Below, in pieces: positions 7,645-17,088 of a stretch of DNA of 64,000 nucleotides. This DNA comes from Bacteroides sp. MSB163 (GTDB lineage Bacteria > Bacteroidota > Bacteroidia > Bacteroidales > Bacteroidaceae): the NCBI RefSeq assembly GCF_036416795.1, contig NZ_CP143867.1:1302001-1366000 (forward strand), in the 5' to 3' direction. The position numbers were made by a program, and so were the translations under genes. Below the pieces are notes generated by a model. That model did not search any database. It was not told the DNA's origin and worked only from the letters and a program-made list of their open reading frames with translations. How positions within the stretch are numbered: position 1 is the stretch's first letter; every line of letters begins with the position of its first letter.

Positions 7645-8676
7645 TTATTTACAAACCGGAGCTTCTGCCTCGGTAGATGGACTATTACCGGCAATCACCG
7701 GCCAATCATTCTCCCAAACAATCCGGTCAATCATCAAATAGCGTCCTTTGCTCGGGGTGTGTCTGTCATAACTATGGTATAACATCCATTCATTACCCTC
7801 ACTGTCCGTTATAATCTCCGAGTTATGACCCGGCCCTACAAAACGATCATTGGCTCTGATCAGCACTTCATATTTATTGTCCAGCATTGATTCTCCGTTC
7901 TTATTCACATACGGGCCTAAGAAAGAAGTGGAACGGCCGACAACCGTAGTATAAGTACTCAACATAGAGTTACAGCATGAACCGACAGATGCAAACATGT
8001 AGTAATAATCGCCACGTTTATGAATGTAAGGTGCTTCAAAAGCAGTACCCGCAACCTGCACTCTTTCTTTCTTGGCCGTTGCAATGTCGGGGTATACTCT
8101 CGTACCGTCTTCATTCAGCTTCACAGCATACAAACCGTTGAAACTACCCCAAACCAGCCATTTCTGTCCGTTGTCTTCGAAGAAACAAGGATCGATGGAG
8201 TTTCTTACATCAATTTCACTTGAAGTGAACAACTTTCCTTTTCCGTCTACTGATATATCCAATGTGAAAGGACCTTCGGGAGAGTCAGCCGAAGCAATAC
8301 CGATACCGGCAGTTGCAGGCTTGCCCATGGCAGACATGGCATAGTACAAGATAAATTTATCACCCACTTTTTCGATATCCGGTGCCCATACTGCCGCACC
8401 TGATTCCGTAACGAATGTAGGTTTCTTATCGAACATCTTACCGCCGTCTGTCCAATGAATCAAGTCTTCCGACTTGCGGACCACAGATGTATTGGTAGCA
8501 TATACATAAAATGAATGATCATTTTCTTTCCAGACAGTAGGGTCACCTACGCTGTAGTCTGTCAATGGGTTTGAATAAGGATTCTTATAGTTTGCAGTTC
8601 CCTTATTATCGTCGTCCGAGCAGGATGCCAAGGCTCCTGTCAGAGCCAAGGCAAACAATATATATTTACTTCTCAT
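7645..8676 (-). CDS. GH43 family glycosidase lipoprotein (343 aa)
   Basis: A paralogue of the adjacent GH43, but with a lipobox (GALASC, Cys19) followed by acidic SDDDN. Such a +2 acidic pattern suggests outer-membrane, possibly surface, lipidation in Bacteroides. The triad is Asp45 (SVGDPTVW), Asp162 (NSIDPCFF) and Glu214 (AFEAPYIH). The pair therefore probably does the same chemistry in two places: this copy tethered at the membrane, the other free in the periplasm. It starts 8 bp after the SusD1 stop codon. Confidence 0.87.
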   Translation of the reverse strand: MRSKYILFALALTGALASCSDDDNKGTANYKNPYSNPLTDYSVGDPTVWKENDHSFYVYATNTSVVRKSEDLIHWTDGGKMFDKKPTFVTESGAAVWAPDIEKVGDKFILYYAMSAMGKPATAGIGIASADSPEGPFTLDISVDGKGKLFTSSEIDVRNSIDPCFFEDNGQKWLVWGSFNGLYAVKLNEDGTRVYPDIATAKKERVQVAGTAFEAPYIHKRGDYYYMFASVGSCCNSMLSTYTTVVGRSTSFLGPYVNKNGESMLDNKYEVLIRANDRFVGPGHNSEIITDSEGNEWMLYHSYDRHTPSKGRYLMIDRIVWENDWPVIAGNSPSTEAEAPVCK

Positions 8677-8684
8677 ATATTATC

Positions 8685-10505
8685 TTATTTATATCTTTGT
8701 TCAAGTTCTTCTACCGGGATATTATCTTCATAACCGTCGTAACCATAGTTCTGATTGATACGGCCTTGAGTGTTGGATTCTATGGCATTACGCGGAATGG
8801 GCCACAACACGTGATACGGCTTCATGATAAATGCATTGGTTGAATAATAATATTCTGTTGCAAAGAAATTATTCTTCTCCATCATGCGGTCATAATACCA
8901 GTTCTTTTCTGAAAAGTTATTGAGTGAATATCCATCTATGCCCTTTTCTGCTTTCAGGAAGGCAATACGAGTCAACTCAGTCTTACGATGGTCTTCCAGG
9001 AACAATTCTCTGGCTCTTTCATCCAGGATATCTTCCAGTGTAACAGATGAGAGTTCCGGTGCATTCACACGACGACGGATTGTATTCACATCCTCAGTAG
9101 CCAGATCGTTCTTGCCTAACCACCAGTAAGCCTCAGCTCTATTCAGGTAAGTTTCGGCAAGGCGGAAGATATACTGGTCAGTGAAACCACCTACAGGTAC
9201 TTTACCGCCTGCATTCGGATCATCCTTATCAATCAGAACCTTCACAATCGGGAAAGAGAAATAACAGCGCATGGTATCGGTACAGTAAGCAGGATCAACC
9301 GGTTGACCGAAGTAAGCGGCACTACCTCCCTTTGAAGCCGGCAGGTTATATTTGATACGTGACTTATCATACCAGTTATTGGAATTATGACGCATATCAT
9401 CTCCACAATTCTTCCACAACTCATATTGTGCATAGTTGGTAGGACGTATCTTGGCAAGACCTCTACCCAGTTCTTCCAACTGTTCGTATCCATCATAAAT
9501 ACCTGATGCATCAGTCGTTCCGTTCTTTCCGTCCGGTGTCTTCATTTTGCTTCCGGCATGCCACTGCGGCACGAAGTTACGCTTGCGTTTTGAACCGCTT
9601 GGAGAAGAACATCCGTCCAGACCGTAGATTTCCTGACCGATCATAATGCCTTCTTTGTTCTCAACAATACTGATATTCTCTTCCTGGAACAGGTCGTTGT
9701 ATACGTCCTTACTCTTATCATCCATATTGATACCGAAACGTTCGGTCATCAGACGCAATCCGTAATCATTGATACAACGAGTAGTTGCATCTACTGCCTG
9801 TTGGAAGTCACCGGTAGCCAGACATATTTTAGCCAGTAAATGTTCACCTGCAGCTCTGCTCACAGCACCACGGATTACTTCTTTTGGCAACCATTGTACG
9901 GCATATTCCATATCTTTCTTGATATTTGCCAGAATAGTCTTGCGGGAAACGGTATTAAAGTCCAGTTTTGCACCGGTAATTTCTTCTCCAATCCAAGGTA
10001 CATCTCCAAATTGGTTAGTCAACAGATAATACCAGTAAGCACGATGGAAATACCCTTCTGCCAAACAAGCGTTTCTGTCTTCTTCCGAAGCCATACCTTC
10101 AGCTTCAGGAGCACGGGTAATAACCGTATTGGCATACTTGATACCGTTCCAGCCAAAAACCCAGTAACGAAGATGCAGATACATATTAGTGGTTGGAGTC
10201 AACTGAGTCACCATATTATGGATTTCCTTCGTTTCAGGACCACCCATAACGGCCAGGTCAGACCAAGCATATTCATATACAGAATAGGTTTCACAGTTTC
10301 CGGAGTTGAAAGCGTCTCCAAACCATTCAAAATTCATCTGTTTACGGCAGAGGCGAAGCATGGTTTCCAAACCTGCTTTATCAACAAAAGTGTTCTCCGG
10401 TGTCAGGAACGACATCGCCTTCGGTTCAAGATCAACACAAGCAGAAAGACTGGCAGCTATCAGGCAACTTGCCAGACCTTTTAGTATATATTTCTTTGTT
10501 TTCAT
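8685..10505 (-). CDS. SusD-like surface glycan-binding lipoprotein (PUL unit 1)
   Basis: A 606-residue RagB/SusD family protein, the lid that binds glycan at the cell surface and pairs with the SusC channel. The lipobox LSAC places the lipidated Cys at residue 23. TPR-like helices follow, and the C-terminal half carries the usual SusD motifs (FRLAETYLNRAEAYW, LNTIRRRVNA-like VNTIRRRVNAPEL, ILDERARELFLEDHRKTELTR). It lies 34 bp downstream of SusC1 and directly before two GH43 genes. It is only distantly related to the second SusD (38207-40027), so the two pairs probably import different parts of the glycan. Confidence 0.95.
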   Translation of the reverse strand: MKTKKYILKGLASCLIAASLSACVDLEPKAMSFLTPENTFVDKAGLETMLRLCRKQMNFEWFGDAFNSGNCETYSVYEYAWSDLAVMGGPETKEIHNMVTQLTPTTNMYLHLRYWVFGWNGIKYANTVITRAPEAEGMASEEDRNACLAEGYFHRAYWYYLLTNQFGDVPWIGEEITGAKLDFNTVSRKTILANIKKDMEYAVQWLPKEVIRGAVSRAAGEHLLAKICLATGDFQQAVDATTRCINDYGLRLMTERFGINMDDKSKDVYNDLFQEENISIVENKEGIMIGQEIYGLDGCSSPSGSKRKRNFVPQWHAGSKMKTPDGKNGTTDASGIYDGYEQLEELGRGLAKIRPTNYAQYELWKNCGDDMRHNSNNWYDKSRIKYNLPASKGGSAAYFGQPVDPAYCTDTMRCYFSFPIVKVLIDKDDPNAGGKVPVGGFTDQYIFRLAETYLNRAEAYWWLGKNDLATEDVNTIRRRVNAPELSSVTLEDILDERARELFLEDHRKTELTRIAFLKAEKGIDGYSLNNFSEKNWYYDRMMEKNNFFATEYYYSTNAFIMKPYHVLWPIPRNAIESNTQGRINQNYGYDGYEDNIPVEELEQRYK

Positions 10506-10539
10506 TTGAATATCTTTATTTAATTATCGTTCTATCAGA

Positions 10540-13500
10540 TTATAAGGTAATGTCTACACCAAATGTCCAGATGCGTGGAGTAATGGCCTTAGTCAAAGGA
10601 TCAGAAGTTCTCCATTTAGAGATAACAAATGCGTTATCCACATTAATACTGAATCTTAAATTATCGATCATAAACTTGTTAATCAACTTCTTCGGAAATG
10701 TATAAGACAATGCCATATTCTGCATTCTTACGTAGTTTCTCTTTTCGTAAATGTTCACACCCGGGCTGTCGATATTTGCGCCTAGACGAGCATACTTGCT
10801 ATTCGGATTCCATGGCGTCCAATACTCGGTCCAAACAGAGTTTGAAGTATTGTAGAAACGATTAGTTTCATTTCTCGGCAGGTTATCAATATCCATCCAA
10901 CCGAATTCCCCACGCAGCACAAAAGAGAAATTGATGCATTTGAACAAATTCAGGTCACTGCTCAACGTCATACGATGCTTCGGAGTTTTTGTACCCAACC
11001 AAAGCTTATCATCATCATTGATCTTACCATCATTATTAACATCCAGCAATCTCGGGTCACCCGGCTGCTTGCCATATTTTGCAGCTTCCAATTCTTCACC
11101 CAGTTGCCATACACCAATCCACTTATAATCATAGATTTCATCAATAGCATGTCCGATATACCAACCGTTCTGTACATCATCGTCTTCACGCTGACCGATA
11201 ACGTTACCATCTGCATCCAGCACATCAATCATATCACCGTACAGGTGCTTGATTTCGTTCTTATTAGTAGAATAAGTAAAGGTGGTATTCCAACGTACAT
11301 TAGAAGTATTGATATTTACACTTGACAAAGTCAACTCAGCCCCCTGATTAGCAATTTCTCCCAAGTTAGAAGCAATATTACCATATCCTGAGATTTCAGG
11401 CATAGCACGGTCCATCAACAAATCGTTCGTTTTGTTCTTATAAAGTTCTACAGAACCGCTCAGTCTGTTGTTGAACAATCCAAAGTCAACACCGAAGTTG
11501 AATCCGGTAGTAGTTTCCCATTTCAAATCTCTGTTAGCCAAACTTGAAGGATATACACCTTTATAGTTTACCCCATTCTGAATAACGTTGGTAATAGTTA
11601 ATCTTGAGAAGGCAGCATAACGGCCGATGTCACGGTTACCGGTTTGTCCCCAGGAAAGACGCAGCTTCAGGTTGTTAATCCATTCAACATCCTTCAAGAA
11701 CTTCTCTTCTGATATACGCCATCCGGCAGCAACTGTAGAAAATACACCGAAAGGATTATTCTGTCCGAAAGCTGAGAAACCGTCACGACGTACAGAACCT
11801 GTCAGCAAATAACGGTCCATCAAAGAGTAATTCAAGCGCCACAACAAACCATTACCAGTCTGCATTTCGTCATTTGCACTGACAGTAGGAGTTATACCGG
11901 CCTGAATACCATGATAACTCAGTGCGCCATTCGGCTGGAAACCTTCATTGTTTCCTGTACTCTGCCAGTTCTGGTACTTTTCAGCAGTATATACGAAAGT
12001 GAAGTCAAAGTTATGAATTTTAGCAAAAGTACGGTTCCATTTCAACATGTTATCAATGCTCCATTCATAGTCTGAATAGTCCACACGTTTTGCTTTACCA
12101 CCTGCTACTACACCCGGTTTGATATCAGAATCAAAATAGTAATCCTTTCTCCAGCCATAACGCACATTGAAAGTTGTCTGCCAGGTAAATCCGAAAGGAA
12201 GAGTTAGCTTACCATAAACGCTAGAATTAAAGGTCTGCGTTCTGTAATATTTATCATCCACCGAACGATTCAATAACGGATTGGCAATACGGTTGTCATC
12301 CCAAGGTCTAACCTTGATACTTCCATCAGCCTCATAAACGTCTCCAAAGGGACTGGCTGCCTTAGCTGCACCTGTATCTGCCTTAATATCATCCGAGCCT
12401 TTATGAACGAACTGCGCATTCAAACCAATATTCAACCATTTCGTAATCTCAGTATCCAAATTCACACGTGATCTTGAAGCACGGAATTGATCACCTACTA
12501 CAATACCATCATTATTAGTGTAACCTAACGACACATAATAGTTGGTTCTTGCCGTCTTACCGGAAACAGAGGCACTGTAATCCTGTCTCAAACCATTCTG
12601 ATAGACGAGATCCATCCAGTCAACGAATTTACCGGCTTTATAGTTGTTAACCTCAATAGGATTGAATTCCAGTCGTTGCATCCAGGTTTCAATATAATCA
12701 CCGGAGAAAGAGCTGTCATAGCCTGCCCATTGTTCACGAGAAACACCATCGGGCAAATTGTCGGGATTATCATAGTAACCCAAGCCATGCTGTTGTTCAC
12801 CCGGCTTAAAGTAATCGATTGTTTTGAAGTAATCAACACGCCTCTGCATATACTGTTCAGCAGTAGGCATCTCCGGCATAAAAGTAGCTTGTGAAACACC
12901 TATTTTTGTACTTACGTTGATAATAGGTTTCTCGGAAGAACCTCTCTTGGTATTGATAAGAATGACACCTGCCGATCCTTTCGAACCGTAGATAGCAGTA
13001 GAGCTGGCATCCTTCAGGATATCCATACTTTCAATGTCATTCGGATTAATATCATCAATATTACCATAGAATACCACACCATCCAAAACAATCAAAGGAG
13101 AAGTACTGGCCTTCAAGGATTGTTTACCACGAATCAAAAGTCCGGAGGCACCGCCACCTGCATCAGTAGAAGGAGTGATGTGCACACCGGGAACCGTACC
13201 AACCAGGAAGTCAAGAGCATTTGTTGCAGCTCTGTTCTTTGTCACTTCCTCGCCAACGTGTGCCACAGCACCCGTTACGTCTTTTCTCTTCATCGTACCA
13301 TAACCCACCACAACAACTTCATCCAGCAACTTAGAATCTTCCACTAATGTAACATTCAGAGTTCTTGCGTTGGCATCAATCGTTTTTTCTACCGTTTGAT
13401 AACCAATGAATGAGAATACTAAAGTAGATTTTTGTGCAGGAACGTTCAATGAATACTTACCATCTAAATCGGTAATAGTACCCAAAGCAGCATTACCCTT

Positions 13501-13662
13501 TACAGTAACGTTTACACCGATTACTGTTTCGCCCGTGGCATCTTTAACGACACCCGTAACGATTCTGCCCGATTGAGCTTGAGCATAAATTGTAGAAATC
13601 AGGAGGAGGAGTAACATCCTAACCCTTGCATCAGAAAAGAATCTTAAAATCTTCTGCTTCAT
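10540..13662 (-). CDS. SusC-like TonB-dependent outer-membrane transporter (PUL unit 1)
   Basis: A 1040-residue TonB-dependent receptor that imports oligosaccharides through the outer membrane with SusD1. A signal peptide is followed by a carboxypeptidase-regulatory-like domain (about 30-110, VTGVVKDATGETVIGVNV). Then come the TonB-box region (LDEVVVVGYGTMKRKDVTG), a plug domain (MDILKDASSTAIYGSKGSAG) and a 22-strand barrel to the C-terminus. It is the first gene of unit 1 and has a canonical -7 box 51 bp upstream with a class A operator, so it is probably controlled by HTCS1. Confidence 0.96.
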   Translation of the reverse strand: MKQKILRFFSDARVRMLLLLLISTIYAQAQSGRIVTGVVKDATGETVIGVNVTVKGNAALGTITDLDGKYSLNVPAQKSTLVFSFIGYQTVEKTIDANARTLNVTLVEDSKLLDEVVVVGYGTMKRKDVTGAVAHVGEEVTKNRAATNALDFLVGTVPGVHITPSTDAGGGASGLLIRGKQSLKASTSPLIVLDGVVFYGNIDDINPNDIESMDILKDASSTAIYGSKGSAGVILINTKRGSSEKPIINVSTKIGVSQATFMPEMPTAEQYMQRRVDYFKTIDYFKPGEQQHGLGYYDNPDNLPDGVSREQWAGYDSSFSGDYIETWMQRLEFNPIEVNNYKAGKFVDWMDLVYQNGLRQDYSASVSGKTARTNYYVSLGYTNNDGIVVGDQFRASRSRVNLDTEITKWLNIGLNAQFVHKGSDDIKADTGAAKAASPFGDVYEADGSIKVRPWDDNRIANPLLNRSVDDKYYRTQTFNSSVYGKLTLPFGFTWQTTFNVRYGWRKDYYFDSDIKPGVVAGGKAKRVDYSDYEWSIDNMLKWNRTFAKIHNFDFTFVYTAEKYQNWQSTGNNEGFQPNGALSYHGIQAGITPTVSANDEMQTGNGLLWRLNYSLMDRYLLTGSVRRDGFSAFGQNNPFGVFSTVAAGWRISEEKFLKDVEWINNLKLRLSWGQTGNRDIGRYAAFSRLTITNVIQNGVNYKGVYPSSLANRDLKWETTTGFNFGVDFGLFNNRLSGSVELYKNKTNDLLMDRAMPEISGYGNIASNLGEIANQGAELTLSSVNINTSNVRWNTTFTYSTNKNEIKHLYGDMIDVLDADGNVIGQREDDDVQNGWYIGHAIDEIYDYKWIGVWQLGEELEAAKYGKQPGDPRLLDVNNDGKINDDDKLWLGTKTPKHRMTLSSDLNLFKCINFSFVLRGEFGWMDIDNLPRNETNRFYNTSNSVWTEYWTPWNPNSKYARLGANIDSPGVNIYEKRNYVRMQNMALSYTFPKKLINKFMIDNLRFSINVDNAFVISKWRTSDPLTKAITPRIWTFGVDITL

Positions 13663-13712
13663 AATATTAAATTTTAAAAAATTGTAAAGACTTACTTGGC
13701 TTTAAAGCAAGA

Positions 13713-13780
13713 CAAAAGTAGAGATTCGATTGAATAACTGATGATACAGTAATCCCTAAAAAGAGAAAAAATGTCCCATT
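13713..13780 (-). promoter_or_regulatory. SusC1 promoter with class A HTCS operator
   Basis: The -7 box TACTTTTG (CAAAAGTA on plus) is at 13713-13720. After exactly 36 nt the element TAAAAAGAGAAAAAATGTCC begins at 13757. It matches the HTCS1-promoter element at 17 of the first 24 positions, including the TCCC tail. Confidence 0.65.
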
Positions 13781-13943
13781 TTACCCGTCAGGAGCATCCA
13801 AAACTGTGATAGACACAAAATTTTCAATAATGAGACGAATATATTATTCCACTTATTACTTAGAGATAGCACAACGAACCTATTGACAAACTTTCATACC
13901 ATAAAAAAGAGCAAAAGAAATATTATTTCAAGAAGATAATACA

Positions 13944-13978
13944 AGATGCCCATTTCACGTCCTGTGAAATAGGCATCT
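13944..13978 (-). terminator. Hairpin downstream of the GH63-like gene
   Basis: A 15-bp stem with one mismatch (AGATGCC, C, ATTTCAC pairing with GTGAAAT, A, GGCATCT) and a 5-nt loop, 57 bp after the stop at 14036. No strong T-run follows on the minus strand. It separates unit 2 from the SusC1 promoter. Confidence 0.65.
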
Positions 13979-14035
13979 CATTCCTCAATAGAGGCTGATA
14001 ATGAATATGAAAGAAAATAATGCTATCAAAAACTC

Positions 14036-16789
14036 TCAATCAAGAGCTTGGATTACAAGCTTTCCCGCCTTATTTGTAGCCGGCAAAGTAATTTCCAACA
14101 TTCCTGCATGGCCAGACCTGTACTGAACTGGTTTTCCGTTGAAGAATACTTCATATTGATGTCCTGCATCCATACAGACAATCATGCAACGCTCATGAGG
14201 TGTTGTCGAATCATCAAAAGAGAGTTCAGCCTTATATGCGGAATGATTCTCATTAAAATCACTCTTCGTAATCCATACCTCAAAACCAGTGGAAACTTTA
14301 CCCGGCCTATAGTATGCTGCAAACCAATTTAATATAGGAGATGAAAGCCCCGAAAACTGGTGCCACCCTGCTCCTCTCTCCGACGAAATGATGAAATGCT
14401 CGAATGTGAAATAGCTTTCTTCACACTCCTTCTCCCAATTATCCAGAGCTGTATGTGCCACTCGGTAAGCCTCTTCCCCTTTACCCAAATCTAACAGAGC
14501 CTTCCACATCATCCACTGATGGGGAAACCAGACAACACCGTTCCAATATCCATCTTCTTTATAATAAGGAGCAGACTGATCGACCGTTGAAAGCCCGACT
14601 TTAGTCCACAGTTCGTCAGGAGAAAACAAATGTTCCATCAACCGGTCCACTTGAGCGGGAGAACAAATACCTGCTACCAAAGGGCTGACCCCATCCAGTC
14701 CCTTATTAAAATTAGATCGATCCTTATACCGGAAGATATCTTTTGCATTTCCCAAAGAATCATGGACTACATATCCAAAGTATCCGCTTTCTTCATCCCA
14801 AGAGTAAGTTTGCAGGGCATACGACAAGAGTTTGATGATCCGTTCATACTCCTTCACATCCTTTTTCAGCCCCAGTTCCTTCGCTGCCAGGCGCAGAATC
14901 TTCGCCGCCCGCAGATAATAAGCAGAGGTAACCACAGGAGTCACCGATTGATACTGCGATTTATTACCGCGTAATGCATGTTGAGGCGGATAATCGTCCC
15001 ATCCACCGGAATTATAGAAATAATCCCATGTACGAAGCAGACCGGAACCTGCCATTCGGGTAGGTGAATACGGATCAGCTCCGACCATAAAATCAAAATA
15101 TTGTTTCAGCCTGGAATATAAGAATCTCAGCGCTTCCTGTGACAGGCTGTTATTCCACAAATCAGCATAAGCATACATCTGAATGGGTAACGGGGTACCG
15201 TGATGTATGAAAGCCGATTCACTCCCCACCGGAGTTGTATAAGCCTTGATACATTCGAAAGCCTTGACCGGGTCCACATCAATCAGTCCCAACGCAATGA
15301 AACCGGAGTCCCAGGTATAAAGGCTGTTCCAATTCTTACCCGGCGTAAAATGTCTGATGTATTCCTTCTGTGTATAAACCGGATATACGATATTCGACAA
15401 GAGTGAGGCTTGCAGCAGGCGATTTCCCAGAAGATACTTCTCTCCGCCTGGCAGCACCTGGTCTTCAGGCTTCGCTTTTTCCGCTGAACTGATCCGTGCA
15501 ACCAGTTTATCCGGTGTCGAATGGAAATCCTGCAATTCCTGCTTCACCTGTTCTTTATTCCCACTGCACACCAGCATGTAAATGGTCTGTTCCGAGTCAG
15601 CTTCCAGTACGATAGGGCGCAAAAAAGCATTGGCATAATGCCAGTTCCTGTCCCCAATCAACCTTGAAGATACATGTTCATGCACCCTTCTACGGAAAAA
15701 AGACTCCAATTCACCGTTCAGTATCTCCCTGACTTCCGAATGTTGGTAGTTCCACGCCACGCCATAATAGTTGCTACAACCCTTATATTTCAAGATAAAA
15801 TCCTTTTGGGTTTCTCCCACCTCCATTACAGGGGTGAAAGGAATCGGTGCGCGGACTACATTCACATTGTTTATATCGTTAGCATCCCCTATAAAGAACC
15901 CATCCAGACTAATTGCAACAGTACTGCCCGAAACAAGTTCCAGTTTATATTCTCCCGCCTTCTTTCCATGATAAGGAACTGACAAGAAGGAGAATTCCCC
16001 CGTACCTTCCAATTCTACAGATTGTTCTACCAATCCTTTCAGACGCAGCACGGCACTCTCCCCTTTCTTTATCTTAAACCGGATGCCTATCGCCCCGTCT
16101 TCCTGCCCCGGAAGGATGTTTACCAGATAGCTCAACCGGTCACCTTCATTCCTGCCGAACCCTCTCCCCAGTATGGAACCGTCGAGTGACGAAGCACTGC
16201 GCTCCTCATTCCGTTGCCATCCGTCATACACCAATCTGTATTGAGGGGATTTACTGGCAGGTTCATTCTCAATATAGTCAATGGCATTATACCATTGCAG
16301 ACCGGCTGTATCCGAAACCGCTACCTGCGGATATGTCTCAGGATAATCTATATACGCCATCTGATTCAAGACCAGATTTTGGGGCATACTCGTATTGTTA
16401 ACACAACGTATCCCGACCAGTGTACGGTTATCATCCAATATATGATAGGTAACATCCGTATAAACCCGGTCTTTCCACTCCAGTTCATAGCGATAGGTGA
16501 TGCGGGTCATCTCCGGATTTATTTCCCACGGATAGTAGGATGATTCGAACAGGACATGCGGCACCAACTGGCGGTTCCGGTAATACCCGGGCATCACCGA
16601 AAAGTCAAAACGTATCCCTTTACGCATATCAGGTATGTGCGAGATGCCGGCATAACGTTTCGAGTAAGGCCCCCATGTATGCAATGACGCTATATCATGG
16701 CTATTGCCCGAAAAAGGCAAAGGAAAAACAGCTCCTGCACAGTAAAGAGCCAGAAATGCGGCCAGAAATGTCATCAAGTATCGTTTCAT
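14036..16789 (-). CDS. Secreted clan GH-G/GH63-like (MGH1-like) glycoside hydrolase
   Basis: A 917-residue protein with a signal peptide (residues 1-19). The N-terminal 400 residues are a beta-sandwich region. From about 430 to 830 it forms an (alpha/alpha)6 domain with motifs of the trehalase/GH63 clan: LYTWDSGFIALGL (a WDSGF catalytic-acid-type Asp), GLLRTWDYFYNSGGWDDYP and YWNGVVWFPHQWMMWKAL. A C-terminal beta tail ends the chain. The sugar specificity is unknown. It is the last gene of unit 2, but 299 bp separate it from GH31 and that gap holds a repeat array. I found no CAAAnnTA promoter in the gap, so read-through is likely though not certain. Confidence 0.7.
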   Translation of the reverse strand: MKRYLMTFLAAFLALYCAGAVFPLPFSGNSHDIASLHTWGPYSKRYAGISHIPDMRKGIRFDFSVMPGYYRNRQLVPHVLFESSYYPWEINPEMTRITYRYELEWKDRVYTDVTYHILDDNRTLVGIRCVNNTSMPQNLVLNQMAYIDYPETYPQVAVSDTAGLQWYNAIDYIENEPASKSPQYRLVYDGWQRNEERSASSLDGSILGRGFGRNEGDRLSYLVNILPGQEDGAIGIRFKIKKGESAVLRLKGLVEQSVELEGTGEFSFLSVPYHGKKAGEYKLELVSGSTVAISLDGFFIGDANDINNVNVVRAPIPFTPVMEVGETQKDFILKYKGCSNYYGVAWNYQHSEVREILNGELESFFRRRVHEHVSSRLIGDRNWHYANAFLRPIVLEADSEQTIYMLVCSGNKEQVKQELQDFHSTPDKLVARISSAEKAKPEDQVLPGGEKYLLGNRLLQASLLSNIVYPVYTQKEYIRHFTPGKNWNSLYTWDSGFIALGLIDVDPVKAFECIKAYTTPVGSESAFIHHGTPLPIQMYAYADLWNNSLSQEALRFLYSRLKQYFDFMVGADPYSPTRMAGSGLLRTWDYFYNSGGWDDYPPQHALRGNKSQYQSVTPVVTSAYYLRAAKILRLAAKELGLKKDVKEYERIIKLLSYALQTYSWDEESGYFGYVVHDSLGNAKDIFRYKDRSNFNKGLDGVSPLVAGICSPAQVDRLMEHLFSPDELWTKVGLSTVDQSAPYYKEDGYWNGVVWFPHQWMMWKALLDLGKGEEAYRVAHTALDNWEKECEESYFTFEHFIISSERGAGWHQFSGLSSPILNWFAAYYRPGKVSTGFEVWITKSDFNENHSAYKAELSFDDSTTPHERCMIVCMDAGHQYEVFFNGKPVQYRSGHAGMLEITLPATNKAGKLVIQALD

Positions 16790-16875
16790 CTATTACTATA
16801 GCTTTAGTATTCGGCACTATGTGCGCTTTCATCATTAATTTACAGAATCATTTACAGCAATCCTACGTTATGAAA

Positions 16876-16963
16876 CAGTCGTTACCTTAACCTATATCAG
16901 TCGTTACTTCATTGCCATTCACTCGTTACTTCATCCCTATTCAGTCGTTACCTCATTATAGAG
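16876..16963. repeat. Four-unit 22-bp tandem repeat array (site C)
   Basis: Four contiguous 22-bp units start at 16876, 16898, 16920 and 16942. Each begins CAGTCGTTAC or CACTCGTTAC followed by a variable T/C-rich half. The array lies 126 bp downstream of the GH31 stop. Its sequence differs from sites A and B but the period is identical. Confidence 0.85.
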
Positions 16964-17088
16964 CATTTTTGCCTACTGTTAATCAAAGAGTTACAAAAGA
17001 AACAAAGAGTATTATCCGATTTCATAAATCCCAACAAGCAAACCACTGATACCTCATTCAGTAACTCCTATTCCGGACATATCCGGAG

